Counted from the stretch's first letter, positions 7,917 through 19,317 are shown. The stretch: DNA of 64,000 nt from Ruegeria atlantica (GCF_013032505.1 NZ_WQCG01000004.1:1-64000); one strand, 5' to 3'. Notes: a model not told the origin generated them from the sequence alone. Numbers and translations: made by a program.

Positions 7917-10493
7917 TCACCTGTCTTCGACGCGTGGTTCGCAGATCAGGTTGGTATCTACTGCGATTGACATATCCAATGGTTTTCGAATCTTGAAATC
8001 GTATTCAACACCCAATTCCTCTACCCACTTTCGAGCTTTAAAGAACTGATCAAAGTTGTGATAAATACTGATGAGTAGAACCGGCTTTTGCTCGAGAATT
8101 GTCTTTCGAGCGCCTTCCAGTACATCGAATTCCATGCCCTCGACGTCGATCTTGATCAAGCCAACTTCGATCCCATGTTCGTCCACTAGAGAATCCAGAG
8201 TCTGGACGGAAATTGTGTCACGTTCGATGGATTGACCGTCTGTTGCAGTTACCAAACTAGACTGATCTCCACGATCCAGGACCACCATTTCCGATGGTTT
8301 GCTGCCAAGCCCGATGTTCAAGGGTCGAACATCCTTCAGACCATTCTGGTTGATCGTCTCATTCAGTAGATCAAAATTTTCGCGACTTGGTTCTACGGCC
8401 CAGATTTCACCATCTGTGAACTCTCGCATGATCAGGACGGAATCGCCAAAATACGCCCCCACATCGATCATCGCCTTTTTCTTCAGCGCGGCAGGGCGCT
8501 CAAGCTCTGTCAGGAAGTGCTTATAGTAAAATACGGTCGACGAGATGTCTGCAGACGGTAAGCGGTATTTACCATCATAAAGATACCACTTGTCCGACAG
8601 CCTTAGGATGCGATCATAGTGGAAATCCATCAACTCGCGGAATTTATCTTCCTCTTCACGTGTCAGTTGGAAGGTTCCGGCTTTGTAAATTGAATAATCG
8701 CGGAGTCGCTTTAAAACGCGAGTTATGATCCGGCGGCTTTCGTCATCCATACCGGCGATCAAATCCAAATACAGTTGCTCTACATCGCCGCTGAACTGTT
8801 CATAAGATGCCTGGTCGATTATTGAATCACACGTGTCCATTTGTGCGATGTAAGCGCCGTTGTTCACGTAACTTGTGGGCTGGCCCAAAACCGTTGCGTA
8901 AGTATTTTGGTTGACCTCCTGCACAACCTCAAACTTCAGCGCTTCAATCCGCTGGGATTGAGATTCGACACGTGACGTTTGCTTTTCGAGCTCATTGGTT
9001 TGAGCGTCCAACCGCTCAGCTTGATCCTCCAACCGTCTGGCCTGACTTTCAATCTCAGCATGTTGTCGGTCAAGTTTATGGTTGAGTGCCGGAACTTGGT
9101 TTGTAGCAAGATCAAATAGCTGCGTGTTTAGCGCCCGTGTGGCCCGGCTGTTTTTCTTGGCTTTTCGGAACATGTTCGCCCCGATCAGCAACAAGGTCAG
9201 CGGAAAAGCGGCAATTGCAATCACGCCAATCAGCAATAGCCACAACTTGTACTCTAGGCCCTTGAACTTCATGCGCCGAATTAGCTTGTCTTTGTATCGC
9301 AATTCCAACATGTCGTTGGTATAACGTACGGCACGCAGTTTTCCTTTGAAACCAAGCCGGTACGTTTTTTTCTCGATTTGCCATCCAAGAAAAACGTCTT
9401 TCGCACTTCGGAACGTAAGTGTTGATTTCGTGGCCGCCTTCAGGAATTCATCCGCTGCAAACTTGGCATTGTGAAATTCAGACACGTATTGATGGACGCT
9501 GTCACCGAGTTCCTTTTGTTTTTTTGCATCCCGCATGTCGTCCAGGATTTCTGCACAAGTACGAATAGGAATGTCAAATGATGGCGCCTGTTCGACTTGC
9601 CAGCCCAGACAGAACCCTTTGGCTTCCTGAAGATACACGAAAATGTCGTCATCATAGTCATGAATCTCGTTGCACACTACGACAGTGGGGATGGCCAACC
9701 GACCCGATGCCAAGGCGGACGTGCCCATGGCAAACATGACATCAACATTCTCAATTAGGAATGCATCAAGCTTTTCGTCAAACATAGGTCCGGTGAACAC
9801 AATGTTCACCGATGGATAGTCCTCTGGAACAATCCTGTTTTCTTCCGGACCATTTCCTATGACGTATAAGGTTTTTGTGCCTTCAAATGGATAGGCATCT
9901 AAATGGCGCGCCAGGTTCGTTACTGCAAAGACTTTGTCTATGGACAGACGCCCAAGGATTGCAATCTTCAATTCCCCCTTAGGGGCCACGTAGTTAGTCT
10001 TCCGCGTAGGGCTGGGTTCGATGCCAATTGGGACATAGTTTTCGTCGAACGGGATTCCGTAGTCCATTTGCGCTTGCCTATGTGCTGCATCGCAAAAGAA
10101 CACGGCGTGGTTGTCACTGACCGTTTGAAGGAACTCTAGCAAGCGGTCCGAGTCTATGTTCCATGAATCCTTGAGAACTGGGACGCAAAGGTTGTGCCAA
10201 TTCACAAAAATAATCTTACTGTCGGGGTGCAGCTCGGGTAGCCAATGCGCCCAATAAATTGGGGTCACAAGTATGACTGGTTCTTGCAGCGCAACCCCGA
10301 AGACCCCGTCTTCCAGCTCAAGTTTCTCTACACTGGATCCCTCAAGCATTGGGTCCGTAATTCCGTCTTTGAAATCAGTGTAGTAAACCTTTCCAGAGTA
10401 AACCTCAGCCAACCGCCGTGCGATGGACGTCAGGTATACCGGACCGCCGGATGCCTCTCGCCAGGGAAAGTAGAATACAATTGGAAAAGTCAT
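7917..10493 (-). CDS. Glycosyltransferase - transmembrane - coiled coil - FkbM methyltransferase fusion
   Basis: This 858-residue protein combines several modules. Residues 1-370 look like a GT-B glycosyltransferase ([13 protein letters not shown] at the start, [13 protein letters not shown] near 180, and a donor-site-like region to about 300). Residues 417-438 form one hydrophobic membrane segment. Residues about 470-525 are a coiled coil in exact seven-residue steps, with I481, L488, L495, L502, V509, I516 and V523 in register. Residues 674-815 are an FkbM-type SAM methyltransferase ([25 protein letters not shown]). I infer an enzyme held at the membrane that adds a sugar and O-methylates the glycan. 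The start codon overlaps the previous stop (TAATG), so translation is coupled to the GNAT-VOC gene. Confidence 0.8.
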   Translation of the reverse strand: MTFPIVFYFPWREASGGPVYLTSIARRLAEVYSGKVYYTDFKDGITDPMLEGSSVEKLELEDGVFGVALQEPVILVTPIYWAHWLPELHPDSKIIFVNWHNLCVPVLKDSWNIDSDRLLEFLQTVSDNHAVFFCDAAHRQAQMDYGIPFDENYVPIGIEPSPTRKTNYVAPKGELKIAILGRLSIDKVFAVTNLARHLDAYPFEGTKTLYVIGNGPEENRIVPEDYPSVNIVFTGPMFDEKLDAFLIENVDVMFAMGTSALASGRLAIPTVVVCNEIHDYDDDIFVYLQEAKGFCLGWQVEQAPSFDIPIRTCAEILDDMRDAKKQKELGDSVHQYVSEFHNAKFAADEFLKAATKSTLTFRSAKDVFLGWQIEKKTYRLGFKGKLRAVRYTNDMLELRYKDKLIRRMKFKGLEYKLWLLLIGVIAIAAFPLTLLLIGANMFRKAKKNSRATRALNTQLFDLATNQVPALNHKLDRQHAEIESQARRLEDQAERLDAQTNELEKQTSRVESQSQRIEALKFEVVQEVNQNTYATVLGQPTSYVNNGAYIAQMDTCDSIIDQASYEQFSGDVEQLYLDLIAGMDDESRRIITRVLKRLRDYSIYKAGTFQLTREEEDKFRELMDFHYDRILRLSDKWYLYDGKYRLPSADISSTVFYYKHFLTELERPAALKKKAMIDVGAYFGDSVLIMREFTDGEIWAVEPSRENFDLLNETINQNGLKDVRPLNIGLGSKPSEMVVLDRGDQSSLVTATDGQSIERDTISVQTLDSLVDEHGIEVGLIKIDVEGMEFDVLEGARKTILEQKPVLLISIYHNFDQFFKARKWVEELGVEYDFKIRKPLDMSIAVDTNLICEPRVEDR

Positions 10494-11485
10494 TATTCAG
10501 AAATCTCGATGAGTTCGACAATAAACCGGTTAGGCATCACCATGAAGACTATGGGGGTCTGAAAATAAACGGATTTCTTCACCGGAGTTATGGGACGGAT
10601 ACCCAAGCGCCCCATCGTACTCATAGCTGTCTCAATGTCTTTGACATAGTATGCGAAGTGATAGGGTGTGACACTGTGCGAAAGCCAGCTGTCCAGCGTT
10701 TTTGAGCCGTCCATATTTTCGAGAAGCTCGATGCGAGGTTGGGATTTTGCGGTCATAAACAGACCGTGCACACCTTGACCGGGATCAGTGAAACGAGCTT
10801 CATCCGCGTAACCAACAAGGCGATACCCAGCAGCAGCAGCATCAATTGATTTTGCGGCTATTCCGATATGGTGGAATTCAAATACGCCTAACTCTGCCTG
10901 CAGGCGGCGATTAAAGATGTTCTGACAGAAGCTTCCCCATTTCGCAGCCGTCGTTTCAACATATTCTTCTTTGGTTAGAACATGTTCGACCAGTTCGAAT
11001 GTTTCACCACGCAATTCCACGGTATTGGGCGCGGCCGCAGCGCGACGCTGTGCGTACCCATCATGGAATTTCACGACACTGGTGTTTTCTGAAACAGTTC
11101 GGCAGTAGATTTCAGCCAAACCCAAATCATGAAACCCGAAGGACATCAGAAGATTGACGCTCTCGATAGCTGCCAGACTGCCGTCTTCGATAATCCAACG
11201 ACCCCATTCCCCCCGGCCTTCACTGATATCGTAAAGGCCGATCAACCCGACATTCTGCTGGGTGAAACGATCCTGAACGAGGAAGTAATAATCCCCTTCG
11301 ACTTGGGACTGCTTCTGGAGCCACGCCCGCTGGGCTTCCACATCAGGGGAAATCGGGTTGAGGTATTTTTGCTTTTGGCTGTCGGCGCTGCGCAGGTTGA
11401 CGATGTACTCTGCATCGTCTTCAGAAACGGGGCGCAATTGAAAGGATAACCCCGTCAGACGACGCGAGCGAAGTACATCTGTCAC
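10493..11485 (-). CDS. GNAT acyltransferase fused to a VOC (glyoxalase-like) domain
   Basis: The protein has 330 residues in two parts. Residues 10-165 resemble a RimJ-type GNAT transferase (LRPVSEDDAEYIVNLR; then GLIGLYDI and the LGLAEIYCRTVSENTSVVKF pattern). Residues 203-330 are a vicinal-oxygen-chelate domain resembling methylmalonyl-CoA epimerase: H206 (FHHIGIA), E253 (RIELLE), H276 (PYHFAYYV) and E324 (VELIE) fit the four metal ligands. It sits 11 bases downstream of an acyl carrier protein and near FkbH. My inference is that the GNAT half moves an acyl group from the carrier to the sugar amine, while the VOC half may set or alter the stereochemistry of the acyl group. This exact role is unproven, and I do not know a characterised protein of this architecture. 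Confidence 0.75.
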   Translation of the reverse strand: MTDVLRSRRLTGLSFQLRPVSEDDAEYIVNLRSADSQKQKYLNPISPDVEAQRAWLQKQSQVEGDYYFLVQDRFTQQNVGLIGLYDISEGRGEWGRWIIEDGSLAAIESVNLLMSFGFHDLGLAEIYCRTVSENTSVVKFHDGYAQRRAAAAPNTVELRGETFELVEHVLTKEEYVETTAAKWGSFCQNIFNRRLQAELGVFEFHHIGIAAKSIDAAAAGYRLVGYADEARFTDPGQGVHGLFMTAKSQPRIELLENMDGSKTLDSWLSHSVTPYHFAYYVKDIETAMSTMGRLGIRPITPVKKSVYFQTPIVFMVMPNRFIVELIEISE

Positions 11486-11496
11486 GAACCCGCTCC

Positions 11497-11721
11497 TTAG
11501 TTTCCGTTCAGTTTCAACTGAATTGCATCAACGAAACTCTTGGGAGAACCCAGCTCCGTCAGCTCTTCTGGCGAGAACTGAATGCCGAATTCTTCTTCGG
11601 CGGCTAAAGCATGTTCGATACGGTCAAACGAACTCCAAACCTCGGCATCTTCGTAATGCGCTTGGAATTTATCACCCAGGCCCGCCCGGCTTTCTACAAA
11701 GGACAAAACGTTTTCAGACAT
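11497..11721 (-). CDS. Acyl carrier protein (atypical attachment motif)
   Basis: A 74-residue acidic protein with the acyl-carrier four-helix pattern. The region WSSFDRIEHALAAEEEFGI aligns with the usual DSLD.VE...LEEEFGI; Ser31 is in the position of the phosphopantetheine-bearing serine, but the Asp that normally precedes it is Ser30 and the following Leu is Phe. The gene lies two bases after the FkbH-like gene and 11 before the GNAT-VOC gene, an arrangement that points to a dedicated carrier rather than the fatty-acid ACP. FkbH-family enzymes are known to load such carriers with glyceryl units, so a three-carbon hydroxyacyl cargo is the simplest guess. Confidence 0.82.
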   Translation of the reverse strand: MSENVLSFVESRAGLGDKFQAHYEDAEVWSSFDRIEHALAAEEEFGIQFSPEELTELGSPKSFVDAIQLKLNGN

Positions 11722-11723
11722 GG

Positions 11724-13340
11724 TTAGTAACTCTGCTCTTCTACATCTAGTTCAGGGATGGAGATCTCGACGATTCCCTGAGGGAATGAATAGTCTAGCT
11801 CCGAGGGGGCTTTGGCGTGTTCTTTCAGGTACTTCGCAACGAACTCCTCTGCTGGACCATTGCGGTCGCCTTTTTGAAACTCGATCTTGATTTTGGAACA
11901 TCCCAATTGGTCAGCCGCGCATTTGATGGCGCCCAGAACAACAACGTCGTCCAGGCCGCGACCCAGTGCGCGGCAACTGACAAACATATCCTCCACCTGC
12001 AAGGTGTCCTCGTGTTTGTGAGCAATCAGGCAGCCAATGATGCCACTGTCGATCAGCTTGTCGCTCATCGAAACGGTCATCACACAAGAAGATGGACTTT
12101 CTGCTGCAGCCTTTACCTCTGCAAGCGAGTAGCGCTTGTAGTTGAAGATAAATTGGTTTGTTTTTCGAGATAGTTCAGAAACTCGGGAAACCTGCTCGGG
12201 ATGGTCTGCCTTGAAGCTGATCTTAATCTCAAGCGAGCGCAGATAGTCTTCGGGGGACATCTGCTCGCGCAGGCGTCGCCGCTCCTCATTTGCCTGTACG
12301 TCTTTGCTTCTGGCCACATCTTCTGCAGAGACTTTAGATTTCAGCAACCCTGGATATACACTAACACCTCGGGCATTGGCCTCACTGTCCGGCGAAGCCC
12401 AGAACTGCTTGATGTCCGGCAGCGCATTGCCCACTTCAAACAACTCACCCATATTGTCGTCGACAAACAACATTGATGAATGGTGAATGTTCAGGAATTT
12501 TTCCAGGCCTTGAATATTGGAAGACTTGGAGTCCCAGTTGACCATGAATTTGGTTACGTGTTCAGGACGAAGAGGGAAATCAGTGCGGCTGTTGAACAAG
12601 TGTTCCGCGTCTTCTGCTTCGTTCTTCGATGCGACGCAAATGAAAAACCCCTGCCCGGCAAGCTCGACCAGCTTCTGCTGCAACGCAATATGCCCGGGCT
12701 CCAACACGACACCGTCTGCACCGTCTTCGCCAAGAACGCCCTTGTAAAGAGTGTTGTCGAGATCAACGACTACGGCTTTTAATCCCGGTAGGATTACGGC
12801 TGGTATTACGCGCAGACCGAGCAATCGGGACATTTCCATACATGCAGCCGGGCTGCAACGGGTGCCTGTGAAGTCAGCGAGTCGCTCGTCAAAAAACTTG
12901 TCTCCAAGACGAGTGATAATTGGCGAAACGTCTGCCTTGAACAAAGGTTCCTGAGCCTCAAAATTCGCACCAATCGGCACAATAATCACGGGGTCTGCCG
13001 CGCCTTGGCCAAGCTCGTTCAATCGCGCGGCAATATGTTCACGCCCTTTGTCATCATACCGGTCCAGATCAACCCAAAGAATATGCGCATCTGCACCGGT
13101 CGAAAAATCTACATTCGCAAAGGCGTCATCGTAGTCGCTATAGCTGAATTCTGCCTTCAGACCTGAGATTTCCAGGAATGCATTAAGCGTCGCCGCGACC
13201 AGTTCAAATGAGTGGTTGCGGATGACGTTGATCTTCAGGTTGCGAGCTTGTTCATCGCCCCGGCCGATAAGATCGCTGCGCTTGAGGTCTTGACTTGATG
13301 TTAGGCTGTGAAATTCAAGCAGTTTATCCATTTTAGCCAC
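11724..13340 (-). CDS. FkbH-like HAD-IIIC family protein
   Basis: The 538-residue protein matches the FkbH family. The N-terminal 180 residues form the family-specific SGNH-like region (LKINVIRNHSFELV). A HAD domain follows with motif I DLDNTLYKGVLGEDG at 193-207, the motif II/III region FICVASKNEAEDAEHLF, and FVDDNMGE. The C-terminal 170 residues are GNAT-like (FNYKRYSLAEVKA; DMFVSCRALGRGLDD). Characterised members take glyceryl from 1,3-bisphosphoglycerate, remove phosphate, and load it on an acyl carrier protein. Here the carrier gene starts two bases downstream, and the ketoisomerase gene upstream overlaps by 8 bases. I infer loading of a glyceryl-type unit for transfer to a sugar amine; other hydroxyacyl cargoes are possible. 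Confidence 0.87.
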   Translation of the reverse strand: MAKMDKLLEFHSLTSSQDLKRSDLIGRGDEQARNLKINVIRNHSFELVAATLNAFLEISGLKAEFSYSDYDDAFANVDFSTGADAHILWVDLDRYDDKGREHIAARLNELGQGAADPVIIVPIGANFEAQEPLFKADVSPIITRLGDKFFDERLADFTGTRCSPAACMEMSRLLGLRVIPAVILPGLKAVVVDLDNTLYKGVLGEDGADGVVLEPGHIALQQKLVELAGQGFFICVASKNEAEDAEHLFNSRTDFPLRPEHVTKFMVNWDSKSSNIQGLEKFLNIHHSSMLFVDDNMGELFEVGNALPDIKQFWASPDSEANARGVSVYPGLLKSKVSAEDVARSKDVQANEERRRLREQMSPEDYLRSLEIKISFKADHPEQVSRVSELSRKTNQFIFNYKRYSLAEVKAAAESPSSCVMTVSMSDKLIDSGIIGCLIAHKHEDTLQVEDMFVSCRALGRGLDDVVVLGAIKCAADQLGCSKIKIEFQKGDRNGPAEEFVAKYLKEHAKAPSELDYSFPQGIVEISIPELDVEEQSY

Positions 13341-13779
13341 TTATCTTCATGTTTTTGTAGTCGTCGTAAGAGTGGATGTATTCATCAGGATCGTAGAGAT
13401 TATCAGACACAACAACCAGAACACAATCCTCGCTAAAGTCACACATCTCTTTCCAAACCATCCTCTCTATCCAGAGGAGTTTTGAAGGAGAGTCCAAATC
13501 CACGCTGGCGAATTCACCATCAGGAGCCATCAGCCGAACTCGGCAGCGCCCTTTCAGACACAAAAATCCGAAGCGGGATCGCAGGTTTGCATGGCTGCCG
13601 CGCGGTTCGTCGCCAACGGTTCCGTAAATAGCAAACATGCGCTTGAGCTCGAATGGTACTTCCTTAAGTTGCTCCACGACGACCAAGTTTCCTCGATCAT
13701 CGCCGCGTACCTGTAGGTCCACAATCCCATATAGTTCGTTATAATCGTTTTCAGACCGGTCCATAAAGTACACATCCAA
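13333..13779 (-). CDS. dTDP-sugar 3,4-ketoisomerase (FdtA/QdtA, WxcM-like)
   Basis: A 148-residue single-domain cupin of the WxcM/FdtA/QdtA group. It would shift the keto group of dTDP-4-keto-6-deoxyglucose from C4 to C3, making the substrate of the aminotransferase at 6806-7900. Recognisable segments are GDDRGNLVVVEQLKEVPFE, KRMFAIYGTVGDEPRGSHA, and the SPSKLLWIERMVWKEMCDFSED stretch; VSDNLYDPDEYIHSYDDY closes the protein as in this family. The product may be the galacto (FdtA) or gluco (QdtA) isomer, and I cannot decide which. It is the first gene of a seven-gene operon running to 5413. The 281-base gap upstream must carry the operon promoter. Confidence 0.88.
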   Translation of the reverse strand: MDVYFMDRSENDYNELYGIVDLQVRGDDRGNLVVVEQLKEVPFELKRMFAIYGTVGDEPRGSHANLRSRFGFLCLKGRCRVRLMAPDGEFASVDLDSPSKLLWIERMVWKEMCDFSEDCVLVVVSDNLYDPDEYIHSYDDYKNMKISG

Positions 13780-14060
13780 AGGTTACATAATTTTTGCGAT
13801 TTAGCACTGTTTCTGCGGCGCGTATATAGTAGCGTTCCGCCCATCGCGATCCATTTTCTGTATATGCGAATTTTTTTGCCTGTTCGTTGGCCTAGCATCA
13901 AATGGCCGAGATTTCCGTCAGTGGTTCCGACCAAATAGCAAACTGCTTGAGTTGAGCTGGGCACCAGTCTCGGGTGACCGCTGATGGTGTAGTGTGATGA
14001 GCATCCACGGCCTCCTCGACCGCGTGTTCATTCTATGGATTTAGCGCAAAGCCGCGGTGC

Positions 14061-15857
14061 TTACTCGGCGACTTCCGCTTTTTCCTCCGCCGCGGATTCA
14101 TGTTTCCTGAATTGTTGATCGAAGAGCTTTTTGAACTGACCGTCGAGTTGTAAAAGCTCGTCTAGGTTGCCCTCTTCAACGACGGCGCCGTCTTGAACAA
14201 CAATGATTTTGTCGGCCTCCAGGACAGTCGAAAGACGGTGCGCAATTACGATCACAGTCATGTTCTGGGTCAATGCGTCCAGCGCAGATTTTACCAGCGC
14301 CTCAGACTCCGCATCCAGCGCACTGGTGGCCTCGTCGAGTAGCAAAATCTCGGCATTTCGCAAAATCGCGCGTGCAATTGCAATCCTTTGTTTTTGGCCG
14401 CCGGACAGGAAGGTCCCGTTTTCACCGACCTGCGTGTCATAGCCTCCGGGCAAGTCAGAGATGAAGTCATGCGCGTGTGCCGCTTTTGCAGCATCAATGA
14501 CCTCTTCGTCTGTCGCGTCAGGCGACGAACAACGTAGGTTTTCCATCACCGAGGCTGAAAACAGGAACGTGTCCTGACCCACATAGGAAATCTTCCGCCT
14601 GAGTGAGGAAAAGCGAGCGTCTTGCAAATTTTGACCATCAATTTCCACGGTACCTTCGTCGGGGTCATAAAACCGCATGATCAGGCCAAAAATCGTCGAT
14701 TTTCCGCCGCCGGACTGACCTACCAATGCCGTGGTTTTTCCAGCCTCGAAGGTCACATTCATGTTCTCGATCACCGGAATTGACCCGTGGTACCCAAAGG
14801 TGACATTGCGCAAGCCGATCTCGCCTGGCCCGTCCAGCAGGTCGCGCGCTTCGGGGTCTTCCTGCATGGTGTCTTCCTGATCGAGTAGGCCAAACAACAT
14901 ACCAACACCGACCAAGGCTGCCTCGATCTGCACGCGCATTTTAGATAGACGCTTGGCGGGCTCATAAGCCATGAGTAGGGCCGTGATAAATGACATCAAC
15001 TGACCGGCGGTCGGTTGCTCTGTTCCTGCAATTCCAAGGGTCGAAACGACCAGAACGCCGGCAACGGCCAATCCGGCCAGAAACTCCATTAGCGGGCTGG
15101 CGATCGACTGCAGACGAGCAATATCATTCGAGCGCTGTTCGACCTTGAGGATTGCGGTTTCCATACGGTTGATCATTCGATCCTCAAGAGAGAAAACCTT
15201 GATCACCTTGATACCTGCCGAAGTTTCCTGCAGGACGCGAATAATCTCTGCCAGCGATTTGAACTCTTGCTGCATGATCGAACGCACGCTTTTCAGCAGG
15301 TGGCGGACACCAAGCAAGGCCACAGGTCCGACGACAAAGAACATGATGGATAGCACTGGTTGCTGGTACACCATGACAATTACAAGGCCGACCAAGGTCA
15401 AGGCGTCACGCACAAAACCGGTAACTACGACATCGATCAGGGTTCGGGCAGCTTGCGCACCGTGCGTGGTGCGCATGAGGAGATCCGAAGATTCATTCTG
15501 GGCAAAAAATGAAATGCCATGCCGCAAAAGCTTACGATACACGCGGTCTTGTTGCATCGCGATGATCCGGTTTCCCGCGCGTGCAAGATAGATGGACTGG
15601 ATGTAAGAGGCGAGCGCCTTGGTCAAGAAAAGCAATACAACGCCAAGAGCAATCACGGCCGCCCACTCGCGCATTTCAGGGCTGGTCATCGCGTCCACGA
15701 TGTACTCCATCATGAAGGCAGAGCCAGCAGTGGTTGCGGCCACGGCGATCATTGCAACGATGGCAACGGCATATAGAGGCCCTTGGGCAAAAAAGCTCTC
15801 GGTGAGGAGGCGGCCCATATAGCCTGATCGCCATTCGGTCCAGGCACGCTTAATCAT
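14061..15857 (-). CDS. ABC exporter with fused membrane and ATPase domains (MsbA/PglK-like)
   Basis: The 598-residue protein is a half-transporter that works as a dimer. The first 320 residues contain about six membrane segments of the type I exporter fold. The ATPase domain has Walker A GQSGGGKST (380-388), the signature LSGGQKQRIAIARA, Walker B ILLLDEATSALD and the IAHR switch. The tail ends in a charged Glu/Lys/Ala-rich stretch. It lies upstream of the amino-sugar operon on the same strand, 281 bases away. The context suggests flipping of a lipid-linked glycan or a lipid across the inner membrane, as PglK and MsbA do. No wzm/wzt or wzx/wzy gene is in the window, which makes this the only visible candidate for glycan export. 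Confidence 0.85.
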   Translation of the reverse strand: MIKRAWTEWRSGYMGRLLTESFFAQGPLYAVAIVAMIAVAATTAGSAFMMEYIVDAMTSPEMREWAAVIALGVVLLFLTKALASYIQSIYLARAGNRIIAMQQDRVYRKLLRHGISFFAQNESSDLLMRTTHGAQAARTLIDVVVTGFVRDALTLVGLVIVMVYQQPVLSIMFFVVGPVALLGVRHLLKSVRSIMQQEFKSLAEIIRVLQETSAGIKVIKVFSLEDRMINRMETAILKVEQRSNDIARLQSIASPLMEFLAGLAVAGVLVVSTLGIAGTEQPTAGQLMSFITALLMAYEPAKRLSKMRVQIEAALVGVGMLFGLLDQEDTMQEDPEARDLLDGPGEIGLRNVTFGYHGSIPVIENMNVTFEAGKTTALVGQSGGGKSTIFGLIMRFYDPDEGTVEIDGQNLQDARFSSLRRKISYVGQDTFLFSASVMENLRCSSPDATDEEVIDAAKAAHAHDFISDLPGGYDTQVGENGTFLSGGQKQRIAIARAILRNAEILLLDEATSALDAESEALVKSALDALTQNMTVIVIAHRLSTVLEADKIIVVQDGAVVEEGNLDELLQLDGQFKKLFDQQFRKHESAAEEKAEVAE

Positions 15858-16441
15858 TGCATTCTCCAGATCATGAAATCATGCGCTCGCTCAGATAACC
15901 TATAATCTTTCCGGCCTAAAGGGCAGATCAAACGACGCTTCACAGGTACCCAATCAACAGGTCGCGCAGAGGCCCCGTCAGATAAGGGCTAGCTTTGTGT
16001 TGTGCAAGGTTTTGATGATCCATTCGAAGAGGTGGCGCCGTGGATTGTTGGCTTTCGTGCTGGTTTCCAGGGGGCGCTTCTGGGGCAAATTTTGATTTTG
16101 TCTGCACAACTTTTGAGCGTCCTTTACGTATATCCTGCGACGTGAGATCCCTCAGTTATGGCGAATCCTGTGAAGTGTTGGCAGAAAGCCGCGCTGCCTC
16201 AATTGATAAGGTCATGCGATTTTCTTTTTTCTTTCATTGTGATATGTATCAGGGTGAAGAGATTGGAAGCTCTGATATTGTGGGGCAGATAACTGTAGTG
16301 TGAGAGTAACGATTGAAATTCAGCGGTTTTTTGCCGCAGGAACTCCTTGACGCGTCATGGGGAAAAGATAGACCTTTTGCGCTTGTGCTTGGTAAATACG
16401 GCTCATAGTAACGTGGCGCAAATATAAATGGTATTGGAACA
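15858..16441. other. Divergent intergenic region between ABC exporter and GT25 gene
   Basis: This 584-base gap separates two divergently transcribed surface-glycan operons and should hold both promoters. Short open frames exist but none has a recognisable product or ribosome site. I found no strong hairpin, repeat or tRNA. Confidence 0.4.
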
Positions 16442-17238
16442 GTGTCGATTAAGGCTGTCATTCTGAGTTTGCCGAAAGATGTTGAACGGCGACGTTTCTG
16501 CGAAAGCGAATTTGCCCGCTTTGGCTTGAACCATGAATTTTGCGACGCCATTGCCGGAGATCAACTGGACAACTCTGAGTTGCGGCATCTGTATGACGCA
16601 GACATGAACCGGATCAAATTCAAACGTCCTCTCAGCCCTAACGAAGTCGCTTGCACTCTGGGGCACCGTCAGATTTGGCAGGAAGTTGCGGACTCTTCCG
16701 ACTATGTGAGTCTTGTTTTGGAAGATGACGCAACTTTCGTTCAGGATCCCAGGCCTTTTTTTAATGAATTGGCCGAATGCGGCGAATGTTTTGAAGACGT
16801 CATGATCAAGATCGACGGCGTGTCAGGCAACAATGGCCAGGTTATTAAATCCGTTGCAGATCAGGATCTTGTCTTGTCAGATCGTCTGCCACCCAGAACC
16901 ACAGGTTACATTATCGGCCGACGCGCAGCCGCCCGGTTATTGGCGATTGAGGCTCCGATTGCGCGTCCCATCGACATCGACCTAAAGTTCTATTGGGAAC
17001 ACAATGTGCCAATCCTCACGCTGGGCGAGCAGATGGTCGCAGAGCGCAAAGAGACAGACAGCACAATTGACCCCTGCCGCAGCAAGATGAAACCTGGCTC
17101 GCCAATGGCCAGGTTCGTTCGAAACTTAATGTACCAGACAAAGTACACGTACGGGCGGTTGAGCCATCCGTTGAACCCAGACATGATTGAAGGGCTCGGC
17201 CCATTGATGCAGGCCGGAAATCGGGTTCGGAACCGCGC

Positions 17239-17242
<4 letters not shown>
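16442..17242 (+). CDS. Glycosyltransferase family 25 (LPS biosynthesis type)
   Basis: The 266-residue protein starts with GTG and shows the GT25 pattern: AVILSLPKDVERRRF at the N-terminus, LSPNEVACTLGHRQIWQ near 64-80, and the acidic LEDDATF at 93-99 that binds the metal and nucleotide sugar. RTTGYIIGRRAA and PIDIDLKFYW follow, as in LPS galactosyltransferases such as LgtB/LpsA relatives. Its stop overlaps the next start (ATGA at 17239), so translation is coupled to the DUF707 gene. With glf two genes downstream, it could act in building a galactose- or galactofuranose-containing glycan. The specific linkage cannot be read from sequence. Confidence 0.85.
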
Positions 17243-19279
<2,037 letters not shown>

Positions 19280-19292
19280 CGCAGGTTTGAAT

Positions 19293-19317
19293 GCGCCAAC
19301 TCAATTTATGTTGGCGC
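19293..19317. terminator. Bidirectional hairpin between glf and the ars operon
   Basis: GCGCCAAC (19293-19300) pairs perfectly with GTTGGCGC (19310-19317) around a 9-base AT-rich loop. The right arm overlaps the stop codon region of the convergent ACR3 gene. It can serve both strands; no long U-tract is present. Confidence 0.55.
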
